64,000 bases of DNA from Symsagittifera roscoffensis (lineage: Eukaryota > Xenacoelomorpha > Acoela > Convolutidae). This document shows positions 31,066-44,597 of the stretch, piece after piece. The translations under genes and the position numbers were made by a program. The notes beneath the pieces were generated by a model that was not told where the DNA came from, made no database searches, and saw nothing but the letters and a program-made list of their open reading frames with translations. The stretch spans positions 35,686,540 to 35,750,539 of the forward strand of contig NC_087063.1 of assembly GCF_963678635.1 (NCBI RefSeq), given 5' to 3'. Position 1 is the stretch's first letter; each line of letters begins with the position of its first letter.

Positions 31066-32831
31066 TGTACCAATAGTGCCAGATTATCCACCATCAATGC
31101 CGCGTTGCCGTCTCCTGACTGTCGTACTAGCCCTTGCTCGGTCTAACTCACTGCCCAGTTGTCTCAGAGGAAGACTCCAATTTTTTTGCCCTACACAAGA
31201 ACACCGTAAAGGTCATTACCCTTCAATCCACTGGATTCCGCCGTCTGGTTCGTTCAATTCCGAGAGAAGGACTATATCCACGTCAGTCATGGCGATCACT
31301 AGTAGCATGTCACACAATTGGTTCCTTCTAGGAAATTCAACTCTGGCTTTCTGTACATTTCACGACCAGATCTTTGTTACATTTGTGGAGCCCTTCAACC
31401 TGGCGCTTTCAATCTAGATTTTGTCTCTTATTTCTTGCCTTCTCTTGCGTCTGGCCCTTTTCCTTTGGGTTCTTTCTGCTTCGTTGTTTGGGGCATCGCT
31501 GGGAAATTCCGTCCGATACGGTGATTCCTCGAATCTACTTTGGCACCATGAGCACCTGTTGCTCACAAAATCTGTGTTGTAGTCGGCCGTTTGGGAGACA
31601 TGCATTCAAGTTGGACCCGCCCTTCGTATGCGCACCCCACGCTTGTTGCTTTACTGTCTATGATTTTCTTCTTTCATGTTGGGCATATCACGGAGTTTGG
31701 TCCTGGATTCTTTTCTAATGTCCTGAGAAAATGATTTTGCAGTCCTGTTGCCTGTCATTAGATAAACTTATGAAACCACGAGCTCGTTATGATACCGAGA
31801 GGGAGCGGCAGCTTTGGCCAGACTCACCCACAGACACACCCTGGGCCGCGCCATCTTAAACACGACTTGCGTAAAACCTTCGCTAGATGGCAAACTCCCG
31901 TTGCACTAAAATTTACTGCATCGTCTGCTTAGACCGAACTAGAGGCCAACTCTTTCCGCAATCCAACAAACTTATACCCATTTTCTTCTCCGCTTGTGCG
32001 TAGTATGTCGACGGGATCACCAGACTCTATTACCAAAAACTCCGCTGTTTGATCTCTCCTTCCTCCCTGCAGTCCTTCGTCCGCGTACTGATCCTTGCAC
32101 ACACGTTGCTGGTCCATTGTATTGCCTGGTTTCTCGGGAGTGGATTTGGGTTCCTTGTAGGGTGGATTTGGGTTCCCGTACAGTTACCTCGAAGACAATG
32201 TAGTAATTTTTTGGAGTCAGCAATTTCATTTGCTGCACTCTTTCTACCCAAAAGTCGAGCATCACGGCCTGCTCAAAGTCAAAATACGAATCCATTGCAT
32301 CCTAGTCAACGAATGGGTAATCCGCTTTTCCAGACAAACCTGACACAGACTGAAACAGTTTGCTCCTCTCGGTCATTAACAATTGCTTGAGTGATCCTCT
32401 TTTCTCAAGTCATTCTCGGCTCAACTTCAGTTCTTTTTTAACTGCTCTTGTCATTCAATTTTTTGTTGGTTATTTTCAAATCACATTTTGATAGAGCTAT
32501 AGCAGGGCTCTCACCAAGACCTTCTCATGGTTTATTGCTCCTTTTCTAATGGCCGCTTAACCATTTTTCGTATACAAGAGTTTTGAATCGTTCTAGAACA
32601 TCTCTTACAGAGCAGAAGTCAATCTTCTACTATGCTCAGGCCACAAGGGAACCATTCGTTGCACTCATGGTAACTAGGGCTTCAATCCGCTGCTCTTTTG
32701 ACTTAGGTTACCGCCTACTTTCTGCTCCCGTTTCCGGCAGAAACTGTTGTGTAAGCACAGGCTTACGCTTTGCTGCATGTCAGCTTAAAAGACCTTCTTC
32801 TTCTCGTCCTCTTGATTCAGCACCGCGGTGA
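30388..32831. repeat. Composite repeat copy B with unoccupied Polinton site
   Basis: A near-identical duplicate of 1-2389 plus 21221-21750. The single CTAGTC at 32302-32307 is the empty equivalent of the Polinton target, flanked by the same sequence on both sides. It lacks the roughly 475 bp present in copy A after 1624. High identity between copies A and B implies a recent segmental duplication. Confidence 0.92.
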
Positions 32832-35720
32832 ATGATTCAGTACTATATTCAGAGAATTTGCGTTAAGAATCGGTTTTTTTTTGAATCCATGATGATTCCC
32901 ACTTTCTTGCATCGAGTCTTTTAAACAGCTAGAAACTAAGGCATCAACCTCCGTAACCTTTCTAACGCTTTCGCTGTCTTCAACACGTTGCAAGTGGTTT
33001 TGAACAAATCCGATCTGAATGTGAAATTCAGGCAACTCGACTGCTTTGGGGCAGACATAGTCTTTTCCTGGTCACTCGTGCCTACGCGAGCTTCAAGCCA
33101 CCTTACTAACATCATGGCACTGCCTGAAAATGTGGACACAGACTGGGCTGGAGTGAGTGCTCCAGACGTTCCAATAATTCCATCGAGTTGACCATGCTAT
33201 AAAAGCCAAAGGCAGTCAACCGAGTTGAATTGGTACGTTTTTCTGTAAAGTTTTGCGAATTGACAATGTGGTTCATTTGTTGTTTTAAGCAAGGGTTTGT
33301 TCCTCATGTATGGTCTTCATTTCCATAAGTGACAGCTATGCTAGCGTCTTTTCAGATTCATTCAAGGGGGCATTTTCTTTTGGACGGTTCCTAGGTTGAT
33401 GTTCATTCTACCTTTAAGTCCATCAAGGCCAAAAAGTGATGAATTACAGCTAATTCAATCAAACTTTTGTCACTGCTTTGTTCCAATCAACTTCCGAAGT
33501 CACGTCCAAATCAGAACCTAGTTCGGATTTCGACAAAATGAAGATTTCATGATGTCCAACTTCGTCTTCAGAGTGATTTTCACTGAAGCGTCCCAATAAC
33601 CATAACAGGAGCTTGTGTTCATTCGTGGATACGATACTCGAACACTCATTCCTCCAGAGTTATGCCTAGATGTAACTGTTCGAAAGTCAGCACTTTCTGT
33701 TGTTGCACTCGTTCTACCCAAAAGTCCAGCATCACGGCTTGCTCAAAGTCAAAATACGGATACGGAGTCAAAGTCCGTAGCATCCTAGTCAAGAAAGGCT
33801 AATATGCTGTTCCGGGCACACCTGACACAGACTGAAACAATTTGTTTCTCCCATCCATAAGTATTCTTAGAGGGTTCCTCTCTTCTCAAGTAATTCTCGG
33901 CTCAAATCCCCTTCCTGGTTTGATAGTTCTATCATTTAATTTTTTGTTGAGTTTTTCAAAAACACATTTTAATTGAGCTATAGCAGGGTTCTCAGCAGGA
34001 CCTTTTCTTTGGTTTTTTGCTCCTTTTCTAATGGCCGCTTAACCATTTTTCGTATACAAGAGTTTTGAATCGTTCTAGAACATCTCTTACAGAGCAGAAG
34101 TCAATCTTCTACTATGCTCAGGCCACAAGGGAACCATTCGTTGCACTCATGGTAACTAGGGCTTCAATCCGCTGCTCTTTTGACTTAGGTTAACGCCAAC
34201 TTTCTGCTCCCGTCTCCGGCAGAAACTGTTGTGTAATCACAGGCTTACGCTTTGCTGCATGTCAGCTTGTAAGACCTTCTTCTCAACCTCTTGATTCAGT
34301 ACAGTGGTGTATGTGCTTATAAGGGTCAGCAAGGCCCCTTTGTAGGCACTCAGTACTATTATCTGCAAATTTGCGGTAAGTATCACATTTTTTGAATCCA
34401 TGATGATTCCCACTTTCTTGTATCGAGTCTTTTAAGCAGCTAGAAACTAAGCCATCAACCTCTGTATCTTTTCTAACGCTTTGGCTGTCTTCAACACTTT
34501 GCACGTGGTTTTGAACAAATCCGATCTGTGTGTGAAACTCAGGCAACTCAACTGCTTTGGGGCAGGCATAGTCTTTTCCTGATCACTCGTGCCTACGTGG
34601 ATTTCAAGCCACCCTACTAACATCATGGCACTGTCAAAAAACTTGGGGGCAGACTGGGATGAAGTGAGTGCTCCAGACAATCTAAATAATTTTTTCGAGT
34701 TGACCATGCTAAAAAAGCCAGGGCGGTAAACCGAGTTGATTTAGTACATTTTTCTGTAAACTTTTGCGAAATGACAATGTTGTTCATTCATTGTTTTAAA
34801 ATAATGGCTTGTTCCTCATGTATGGTCTTCAATTCCACAAGTGACAGCTAGACTAGCGTCTTTTCTGGCCCATTCAGGGGGACATTTCCTTTTGGACGGT
34901 TCCTAGGTTGATGTTTATTCTACCTTTTTGTCCATCGAGGCCAATAAGTGATGAATTACAGCTAAGTCAATCAAAATTTTGTCACTGCTTTGTTCTAACC
35001 TACTTCTGAAGTCACATCCAGATCAGACCCGAGCTCGGACTTCGTCAAAATGAAGATTTCATGAGTTCCAACTTCGTCTCCAGAGTGATCTTCAGTGAAG
35101 CGTCCCAATAACCACAACATGAGCTTGCGTTCTTTCGTGGATACGAGGCTCGACCACTAATTCCTCCAGAGTTATGCCTAGTTGTAATTTTTCGAATGCC
35201 AGCACTTTCTGTTGTTGCACTCGTTCTACCGAAATGCCCAGCATCACGGCTTGCTCAAATTCAAAATACGGATACGGAGTCGAATACCATAGCATCCTAG
35301 GTAGTGTTCATTTAAGAGAGTTGAGATTCGTTTAGATTAAACTTTACAGAGCAAACGGCAACCTCCTACTTAGGTTAGACCCCAGCGGAATCATTCATAG
35401 CACTTATGTAACCTAGGGTTTCAAGCTGCGGCTGCTCCTTTGACTTAGACCGCTCGTTGGGTCATATTCAGTTTTCGCTGTCCCCACTGAACACAACATC
35501 ATTTCCACTTGCAATTCTGTTCTTATAAACTGATTGGCCAGAAATGCCGTCACTGTTGGTGGAGCTGTTGTCGTCGCTTCGAAATACTTCTGGGGTTCGA
35601 TCCTCTGGGAAACCCTGAGTAGTTGTTCCAATCCTTTTCGATTGGCCTCGGATGACATCACGGCTCCATAATATTTCAACTTTAAGTACGATCCTACCAC
35701 TAACTCTTTCAGATGTTCCT
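32832..35720. repeat. Diverged repeat modules, block 3 with 1.48-kb tandem duplication
   Basis: Sequence from 32541 onward (CTTTTCTAATGGCCGC through the CTTCTACTATGCTCAGG segment) recurs from 34023, a period of about 1.48 kb. Minus-strand remnants with LFRLSGALTSSQS-type sequence lie at 34447-34707 and, diverged, at 32936-33139, and with YFEFEQAVMLG at 35092-35295. A further CTACTTAGGT module begins at about 35367. Confidence 0.7.
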
Positions 35721-38700
35721 ACTTAGGTTTTTTGTTGTTCCAATCTATGAGGATGAGGTGCCTTCTTGCTGAGTTTCTAACTTTCAACGTCTCTACATAG
35801 CTGCCAGCAAGATCACGCATGAAACTCGAAGATGTTGGTGAACTTTCCACACAAGACATTTAGTTATTCAACTCATTCTCAATTATGTAAATGCAACCAA
35901 TCAATAAAAAACAACCATTTTTAAATTGAATAACAGTTTTTACGTGTGATTACTGACGGAACAACCATAAAGTATTAAAAAAGTAATGTTTCTGAGTGAT
36001 TTCATCTATTTCTCAGTGTTATTTGATAAAATCAAAAGTACTATCGAGTTTACCAAAAATTTTTAAATAACAAATAGTATTTGTGATTTACTAAAACAAT
36101 AACCAAATCATAATGAAGCAACGTTTTTGATGCGTGATTATGTCTAAATCTTAAAAGTGTAAAAGCGTTTTCCTTTAATAGTTTGAAGATTGAGAAAATA
36201 ATTTTCAAAGTTTGGGTTTTCAACGAATGCAAATGCAATAGAAGAAAGTTATATAGGTGAAGATATGCAATTTCTTACAGGAGTTTTTTCCAATGGCACT
36301 AAGTCCAACATTGTTCAATATTTTTGTTTGGTTAATGTTTCATCTCCTTCTTCAAAGGACGTTCTTAGCTAAGTACGAATATCCTTACAGGAGCTTACAT
36401 CTTTCATTTGCTGAGAGCCAGCTGAGCTCGAATTCACTCAAAACAGAACTCCACTTTGTTGTATAAAAACAATTGATGCTCAAAAGCTTCAGACTATATT
36501 TACTATTGGACCGCGAACTGCCCAAAAAACATTTTGTTGTCTTGCTTAAAAGTTTATTTTTCGACATTTGGAAAATGAAGCAACTTTTCTGCAGCACTAA
36601 ACGCAAACCTAATGCTGTATTTAGAGAGGCGGTTAAACTGAGAAATGAAACCCTGTTTTTTCGGAAAAAACAGTCTTCGTTAAATCAAATTTTTCTTCGG
36701 AATTGGAGCAAAATTCATATTTAAAAGCAGAATTTAACAAATTACACAATTGGGGCTTTTTTCGGTGAACAAAACATTTAAGTCTCAGTTGCAAAAACAA
36801 CCAAAAAAAACTAAACTTATATATCAAAACAAATTATGAAGAAAAGAAAAAGCTGAAACCTTGGCAAAACCCCTTGACAACCTTGAATTATCGAGATGGG
36901 TTCACTAGGTGTTGTTCTTTGGATCGATACATCCCTGTCAGGCATAAAATTAAGTACATTCACTGTCTCATAGATTTTCAATACTTTTAATCCCAAAAAG
37001 TTATCATTGGGGAAGAAAAAACATACGGAAAATGGCTGAAAAAAAAACTCTTTAATAAAAGAATCCATTTGCCAACCACGCTGTTGGCTCAATATCGGGA
37101 ATTATAGTCAAATTTTTGCAGAAAAAATGCGCGATATCCCAAACGCACAGATAAATTCTACTACACAGCTTTAAATTACTCGTATGCACACATTTATTAT
37201 CCACTTTTCAAGGTGAAACAAATCCCAGGTTAGATTGAAGCACAGATGGTGTACAGATTAGAATGTTTTATGAATGCTTGAATTTTTCTATGAAGGCCAA
37301 ACAGTCCAGCACTTTGCCACAAGTATTGAGAAATAACAAAAAGAGCATACTCGCGACGCAAAACTTATAAAACAGAGCGGTAAGGTTAATGGATAACACA
37401 AGTTCTAATGAAAGATAGTCCACCAGCTCTTCAGCAACATCAAGCTACATGCATTAGGCTTGCTGCATGGTAGAAAATTTAGACCAGCAGTTAACACGCG
37501 CACTAAGTTCAGAAGTAACAAGGTGACAAAAAAACTCTAGATTTCTCAAAATGATAAATGTATCTAATCTTTTTTATCTCATTGAGTTGAAAAATTATCT
37601 AATTTGTGCGTAAATTCCGTCCGTTTTTGCTAGTATATTTTTACAAAAAAATTACTTTAACAAATATTTTTAATTTTGAAAAAGTCAAGTGTTTGTCTAG
37701 ATTATTTTTTGATTTTTTTTAACTGTTTTTACTGTTTTTAAAACAGATTTTTTTTAAAACAGATGTTTGTAACGATGTAGAAGGTACCATCGTTTTTGTT
37801 GAAAACTTTTTTATCAATTAATCTGTATTTATGCATTGTCCTATTCATAACCAACCGGTAATTTGAAACTATAACTATTCAGTTTTATTTGCACACCTTA
37901 CGGTATTGATAGTTTCTATCTTCTTCTTCTTCTTCTTCTTCTTCTTCTTCTTCTTTTCTTCTGCTTCTTTTTGCTTCTTCTTCTTCTTTTTCTCCTTCTT
38001 GGAAATAAATCAAAAATTTTGAAACCCAAGAAGTTGAGCCAGTACAAAATACTGTTTCATAATTTTTTTGATTTGGCAAAAAGAGAAAAATTGGATTTCA
38101 TTTTTTTGCAGCCTGGAACAGCTACGCACTTGGAAAATGAGCAGTTTCTGCCCCCAAGCTTTGGCAAATCGAGACTCTGATTTCATCTGAACGCCTCGAA
38201 TCAACAGCAAAACATCATTCACTCTTGTCAGAAAAATCAATTGGTTCTGTAGCACAACGTCATTACTTCAACTATCAACATCCACATGACGGATCAAAAT
38301 AGGGCGTGCACTGCAGGCTTTGCATAAAATTATAAAAACACTGACAAATATCGTCATTTTAGTATAGTGTCGTGAATATCGTCGCTATAGCTCGAATATC
38401 AGGACCCAGCTGATCAAATTGGAATTTTTTTGTCATGCTTATTCCGAGGTTTGTTATATCAAAGAGAAAAAGAAAGATGGAGTTAGTAAACGAGTATCAG
38501 ACACTGCTATAAGACGTTCAGAGCGAGCTAATGTCTTTTTTTTATCGTTCTCAAGCACCAAAAAACACTGCCTGTTATTTTGACAAAGTCTGCATTGCCT
38601 TGCAAATACAAAAAAGAAGTAGCTGACAAGAAGAGCGGCAGACAGAAAAATTCTATGGACACAAGTTAGGATGAAAACGGAAAGATTGAGTTATCCTTCA

Positions 38701-41700
38701 ACAGAAGCCGACTAATGGTACGAATTTTATCGGAGAACTCAGCGGAAAATCTGTTTTGCTTTGCATCATGTGAATTTTTTTTTCGAGGTCTGAATGACAT
38801 TGAGCACAGTTACATCCTCACCTCAAACCATGGTATGGAAATTAGAACCAAAAAATGATTTAAAAATTAGCTCTGGATTATGCTTCCAATTATTTTAAAA
38901 ATGTCAATTGACACCAATGTGCAAAATTTTTTGACAGTTTGCTTAGACATTTCCAAAAATTGTATTTTTTTTGAGATAATAGTAACAGGATAACAGACTT
39001 TTGATGGACCAAGCGGTCCCCTAGCTTCAGTAAAAAATTCTGAGAACAAACAATAACAAGGCAGTAGCAGATGAGAAAGATGTTGCAGTAAAATAAGGTA
39101 GAACAGAGCAGAGTAGAAAAAAAGTTGGGACTTTTTTCGGCGAACAAAACATTAAAGTCTCAGTTCCAAAAACAACCAAAAAAATTAAACTTATAATTGA
39201 CGGTTTGATTTACGCTTTGACGCAAAATTGACGGTTCAATTTACGCTTTGATGCAATCTAAAGTAAGCAAGGTTAAGAAAACCAACATCTGCAAAAAACT
39301 GGATTTGAGAAAAAAATTTAAGACTGTTCGATAAGCTGGAAGCTACGGGTTTGAGGGTACTCAAAAAAGGCTGCGTTTACGTTCCCCTGACTCAGAAGTT
39401 TATTATTAAATTTGTCAGTTTTTCTTAGACAATCTTGCAATCTGTTTTGCGAAGGCGATTTTTTCTCAAAAAACAAACATGCTCTAGTTTTTGTGTAAGG
39501 GTGCTCACTATCTTACAGAGCATTTTTAGAAAAATCTCCGTGATAGTGTTGGCGGCTTTTTAAACTTCGGAAACTAAGGTTTGAAAAAAAATCCATAAAA
39601 CTTCAACCTCTTGCTTTATCAGCTCTGCGATCTTTTGCCTCGGTCTTCGGCGTTCAACGGTAAAATTTGAGAAAGTGTTTTTGTAATAGGGGCTAGCGAG
39701 TCAACGAAATATGTCAATATGTCAATATGTCATTTGAAACACCAAGAAAATTTGCTACCTAATACGGTTCAACGCTTTAGAGCAACGGGTTAAATTAGAC
39801 GATAAGTATCCACACTTTCTTTGATCTCTTCGTTTCAAATTTTAGTTTTATCACGCTTGTAAAAAGTAGTTAGTTTTTACAGCAATTTTAATAAAAACAA
39901 GATTGCTCATATCAGAGCAAAGCCCTGAATGTTCCGACTGCCTTTTAAGGTTTTATGGAGCAGTAATAACATCAAAAAGTTAAATGTAATAAAATAAAAT
40001 GAAATTTTTTTTTTCCAAAATTAGAAATTTTTTTAATGAAAATCATCCCCCCACACGCCATATAAAGTACAAAAAGGATGAATTTCGCTTCTTGTAACAA
40101 ATCAATTATGGCAAAGAAGCTTCTTTCAACCAATTTGGAACAATTTTAAGACGGATTAACTCTCCGCTTACGCGTTCATAGCGCAAAATATATCGCGCGT
40201 TAATTGTCCCAAATTGGCCAAAATGGCAAAATCTAAACCCCTATAACTTTACAAAAAATTATCACAGGTAAAATATCTTTTCAAATTTGAGCTCAAGACA
40301 ATAATAGCTTTCGAATGGTATAAAGTCAAAAAGTCTATATAGTTAAAAAGTCGAAATTTGTTTGAAGAAAAAAAACCCACCCCGAGCACAAATATTCCAT
40401 TACTTTCGTATCGAAAGTCGGAACAACAAAAGCTGTGTTACGCAAAATAATAGCACAAGTCTTTGAAATCTACGTTTCTCGATTAAATATACGATCAAAA
40501 TTGAAAGTTTTTGCTGCACTGCGTAATAATAAGTCCTTCAGTGAAAGTGAAAACAGAATTGAGTTGAAAAACTCTATTTACTTTTTATCATAATTTTATT
40601 AATTAAAGAAAAATTGGGAGAGGTATTTACCAACAGATAATATATGCGAACCTACTTAACTACTAATTTTCAACCATTGTGTCTTTTTTGATAAAAAACA
40701 ATGTACCTGCTAGTAACTTTACAAATCAAAAAAGTAACAGCTACTGGTTTTTAATATAAAAGATTTCAAGTAAACATGTTGATATAAAATTTAATATATT
40801 GTGATGCAAAAAAAAACTTTTCATAAAAAACACCGTTAAAAAAGCGAGAGTAATTTGAAAAGGAGCAAGTTTACTAAAGAAACCCCCTGCTTTTCTCTTT
40901 AGTCAGTGAAAAACATGAAATTAACAAAAAATTTAAAAATTACTCGGAATCTTGAAAAAGTTATTTTCACCTGTATTTAAAAATTACGATGACCCAGAAG
41001 AACCAGCAAAACTACATAAGCTTGAAATAATTACTGTGGTGTGTCAAAAAACTTCTGAAAAATTTTGAAATAACCAATGAAAGTTTCATTAATAAAATCA
41101 AGATTACTCTTAACAGTTGCACTTGTCTTGAGCCAATCATGCTATCCGTCTACTTTTAGTCAGGCGCTCAAACTTTTCAGTTCAGTTCACTTAAAACACG
41201 TTTGAACTACGCAGTAAAAATTGACGTAGCCTTCCAAAACGCATTTTTTTCAGATTTGAAAAAGTAGCGTTTCAAAACCAACCAAGAATTTTTTCTGAGA
41301 CTAGACCGTAGCATGACATTTCCGGGAGTTGGGAAAAGTTTTTTTATTAATGAGGTTTTAGCCAAAACATCACGTATTAGAATTTTGTCGAAAAAAACTC
41401 GCTTTCATATAGGAACATAAATTAAATTTTTAAAAGTAGAACGGAAAATATTTATAAAATGGATATAGCGAAAATTTTTCTAAGCTTTCTCTTGAAAGTA
41501 AAGCATTGCCAGCATATAGAATGGTTGCATAGAATAATTTCCAATTGTTCTGAAAAATTTTAATTTTTTTTTAATTCTCTGTGTTGTGTTAGGTTGTTTC
41601 AGTTTTTATCCCATTAATATGCATACGCTTCAAATTGAATGAATGATTTCTGCTTATGAAGTTGTTTGTGTTTTATATATTATCACTAATTTTTAACGGG

Positions 41701-42577
41701 CGTGTTTTTTAGATACTTTTGTATGCTTTGCTTGCTCATTTTATTAATCTATGATCTACCGTAAATTTAAGCTAGGCATGTTTCATTGTTTCGAACCATA
41801 TGGTTCTTTATTAGGCAAAAAATGTCGAAATTTAACTTTTTTTTTGGTTATACAAAACCTTTTTTCATATTTTTCAAATCTCATAAGTGAGAAACTACGG
41901 TCAAAAAAGATTGTAGAACCATAAAAACTCGATTTAACAAAGTTTTATAGCAACTTTCAACTTGAACTCTTAGTTGGGCTTTTAGCATGACGGCGAGCTA
42001 AACTATTGCAGTTACGACTTAATGAACAACTCAAAATTCTGCTATAAATCGATTGATTATAGTGCCTGTAGTCCCGAGAAGTTGCTTACGGAAAAACCAG
42101 GACACATCAGAAAAAAATCAAAATTTTTTGTTGCAGGATACAAACACCGATTTTTTTCAACTTTCTGATTGGGACAGTTTTTCTGGCGATCGAAGCAGAT
42201 AGAGGTCTGATTTCGAAACTCAGGCAGGAGAATAATCAGAGCAGCCAACGAAATTGAACTGTTTGATCATTTTCTCGAGCCACAGTGGAATCATTTGAGG
42301 AGTCTTATCAATGACGTGACTAAAGAAAAACATTCCATGACAGAGGAGATGAAGGTCCAGGGCGAAACATGAAACGCGGGAGACGAGGGCGTTGATACAT
42401 GCTGAAAAAGGCATCGCTTGAGCTTGTCGATTGAGAGAAAGAGTTACTTTGTTCCTTGTTTCCTTGCATTGTGCTTCCTGAGACCCAGTGTCTCGTGCTC
42501 AGTACGATTACAAACATTATCTTTGTACCAAAACGTTTTGTGCGGTACACTTTTACAAAATAATTGAGTTTTTTTCC
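35721..42577. other. AT-rich region without recognisable genes
   Basis: Nearly 7 kb with no frame that looks coding by length, composition or motif. It contains dispersed short repeats. About 36750-36830 resembles 39118-39195 (TTTTTCGG-GAACAAAACATT, then GTCTCAGTT-CAAAAACAACC). About 40160-40320 resembles the reverse complement of 62160-62270. A short tandem of TTGACGGTT-ATTTACGCTTTGA lies at 39198-39252. Confidence 0.6.
37918..37998. repeat. CTT/GAA trinucleotide microsatellite
   Basis: About 80 bp of CTT repeats with a few interruptions. The minus-strand glutamate/lysine-rich frame here is an artefact of the repeat. Confidence 0.95.
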
Positions 42578-42581
42578 GTAC
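42578..42581. other. LTR element target-site duplication, left
   Basis: GTAC immediately before the left LTR; the same four bases follow the right LTR at 61482-61485. Four base pairs is usual for Ty3/Gypsy elements. Confidence 0.9.
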
Positions 42582-42991
42582 TGAGTTAGGACTGGAGTGT
42601 ATAACTCATAGAGTAATTTCGGATAGGGTACACCGTCTGCTCGTCACGCTATCTTATTTTTGGCCGGATAGATTCGTGCAACTTCTTAGTCTAATACCGA
42701 TCCTAATCTTACTCTTATACTATCTAGTCTCAGGTTGTTTAACTAGTCTCTGCTAGGCTCAATAGATCTAGGGTATACTGGTTTATTGCGGCTGCTGAAG
42801 TGCTCGGGAGAGTCCAACTAATTTCTAAATTAAATTCAAATCTCTCTGGTTCTGAAATTACAAGTAACTTCAGCACTTACAAATAAGTGGGTTGTTAGTT
42901 AGATGGATCATGATTGGTTAATATTAAATACTTTACATTGGTAAAATATCTAATTTATCCAATCATAAAATGTAGTTTAGATCAGGTTCCA
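42582..42991 (-). repeat. 3' LTR of the retroelement
   Basis: A 410-bp direct repeat of 61072-61481, with mismatches near 42651, 42829 and 42851. On the minus strand it holds CCAAT-type boxes (GATTGG, AACCAATCA), an AATAAA signal (42787-42782) and a TATA-like TATAAGAG, consistent with promoter and polyadenylation roles. The bases just outside it on the element side (ACCCGGATGGG) are only a weak polypurine tract. Confidence 0.96.
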
Positions 42992-44597
42992 CCCATCCGG
43001 GTTTTACAGAGTTTTTTAGAATAGTTATTCTGCGATTCGAAGGATGGATGATGGACGTTGGTTTTTGGCGAACATCATTTTCTTCCGTTTCCTCTTTGTT
43101 AAAGAAGTTCCAGGAAGCTGGAGTTAGAGACATAAGATGTTGTGTCTTCTAGTGACAACGACTAAGTCTTTGCAACAAACTCAAATCTGATTTCAGAATG
43201 GTTGGCTATGTCAGGTTTTTCTGTTCTACGTGGAGAACTTCTTTTGTGTCTGATCTAGTTTGGGAATGGCGTGGAGATTGTGCGTGGAGGGGATGCCTGG
43301 TTACTCGGATCTGTACGTATACTTGAACATCGAGGTGGTCATTGGTCTAGTTCAATGAAGTCCTTTTCTGCGAAGTCAAGTCGTACTCTAAATCCTTTGA
43401 GTTGTGATTGTGAGTGGCATATCGATTGTGGTTGGTCATTCTCTCTCGAGTGTAGTGGGGTCGTTTTGTCTTTAGATGTTCGTCCTTGGTGTTGTATTCT
43501 GATCTATGTATTGCATAATGTAATTTACATTTTATAAAACATTTATTAGTTTAATATTTTGTAATTATGATTTTAGTTAGTTGTTTTCACAAAAGCTTTT
43601 TGTTTTAGTTCGGTTATTTTGAAGAGTTACTCACCCTTGAGTAGCTCTTATTAAAAATAGAGGTGTGGTCACAAAGCGTGGATGTAGCGCGGTGGGTTAG
43701 GCCGGCTATAGAGCATGCTCAGGACGTCCTTCCTGGTGGGTTAGGCCAGGAGTGGGAGTATGATTTCATGCGGTTTTTGTGAGGGGTCCTGTTATGTGAC
43801 AACGTTTTATGTTGGGTTTGTTGTGGTTTTTCTTATGTCTTGTTGGTTATGTCCTTTTTCCAAAAAGCAAATTGTTCGTGGTATGGGTTTGTCTTTCGAC
43901 TTTTTTGTGTTTTATTATTTCTTTCTTAGACTTTATAATAGTCTTCAAAAGAATAAATTATCCAGTTTTAAACTGGGTTAATCCGGTTTGGGTACCGTTG
44001 GTTTCCTTTTCTTAGTCATGCTGTTATTCTATGATTTGTGGTATTTAGTAAGCTGCGTTGGTTAGTTTTGTTTAGTATATGATTCCTTTCCAACCGGGTT
44101 AAAGGAAGGTTTGAAACATGTTATTATATGTTAGAGTTGTTGAGTGTGAAAACTTGAAACTGAAATTCATTATTTTAAACAATTCTTCGTGGGCGAGCTG
44201 TGCGAGTGTGGATAGAATTTCTGTGCGAATGAATGAGAATATCAAAAGGTTAGTACTGCATTTGCATTTTATTAATTTACTGCATAGAATTTGGAAATTT
44301 ACTGCTAGTTATGGGGGAATTTTAAGTTACAAATTTTCATCATAATTAGATTTACTGCTTGTGGGGAAAATTTTAGAAATGAATTTATTGCATTGGTATT
44401 AAATATTCTAAGTGTAAGAGATTAATAGAATTTTTGAAATCTGTTTGATGAAATTTGCGATTTTTATTTGTCTTTTGTGGTTTTCGTAGGTGATTGTCGG
44501 ATGAAGGCTAAAAATCTAAAGAAAACATGGATAAAGTATGGTGAGTTTTGTAATATTTTAATTAGTTAGTAATATTCATTTAATTCATACTTACCTG
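42992..44597 (-). other. Untranslated 3' region of the retroelement
   Basis: About 1.6 kb between the last large ORF and the 3' LTR. No convincing coding frame on the element strand. A GGTGGGTTAGGCC motif occurs twice, at about 43690 and 43735. It may carry RNA export or stability signals. Confidence 0.6.

Noticed and set aside
37885..38079. Glutamate/lysine-rich minus-strand frame
   Set aside because: It is the CTT microsatellite in translation.
43271..44345. Plus-strand frames inside the retroelement 3' region
   Set aside because: Antisense to the element, and a G/T-rich strand naturally lacks stops; no motif.
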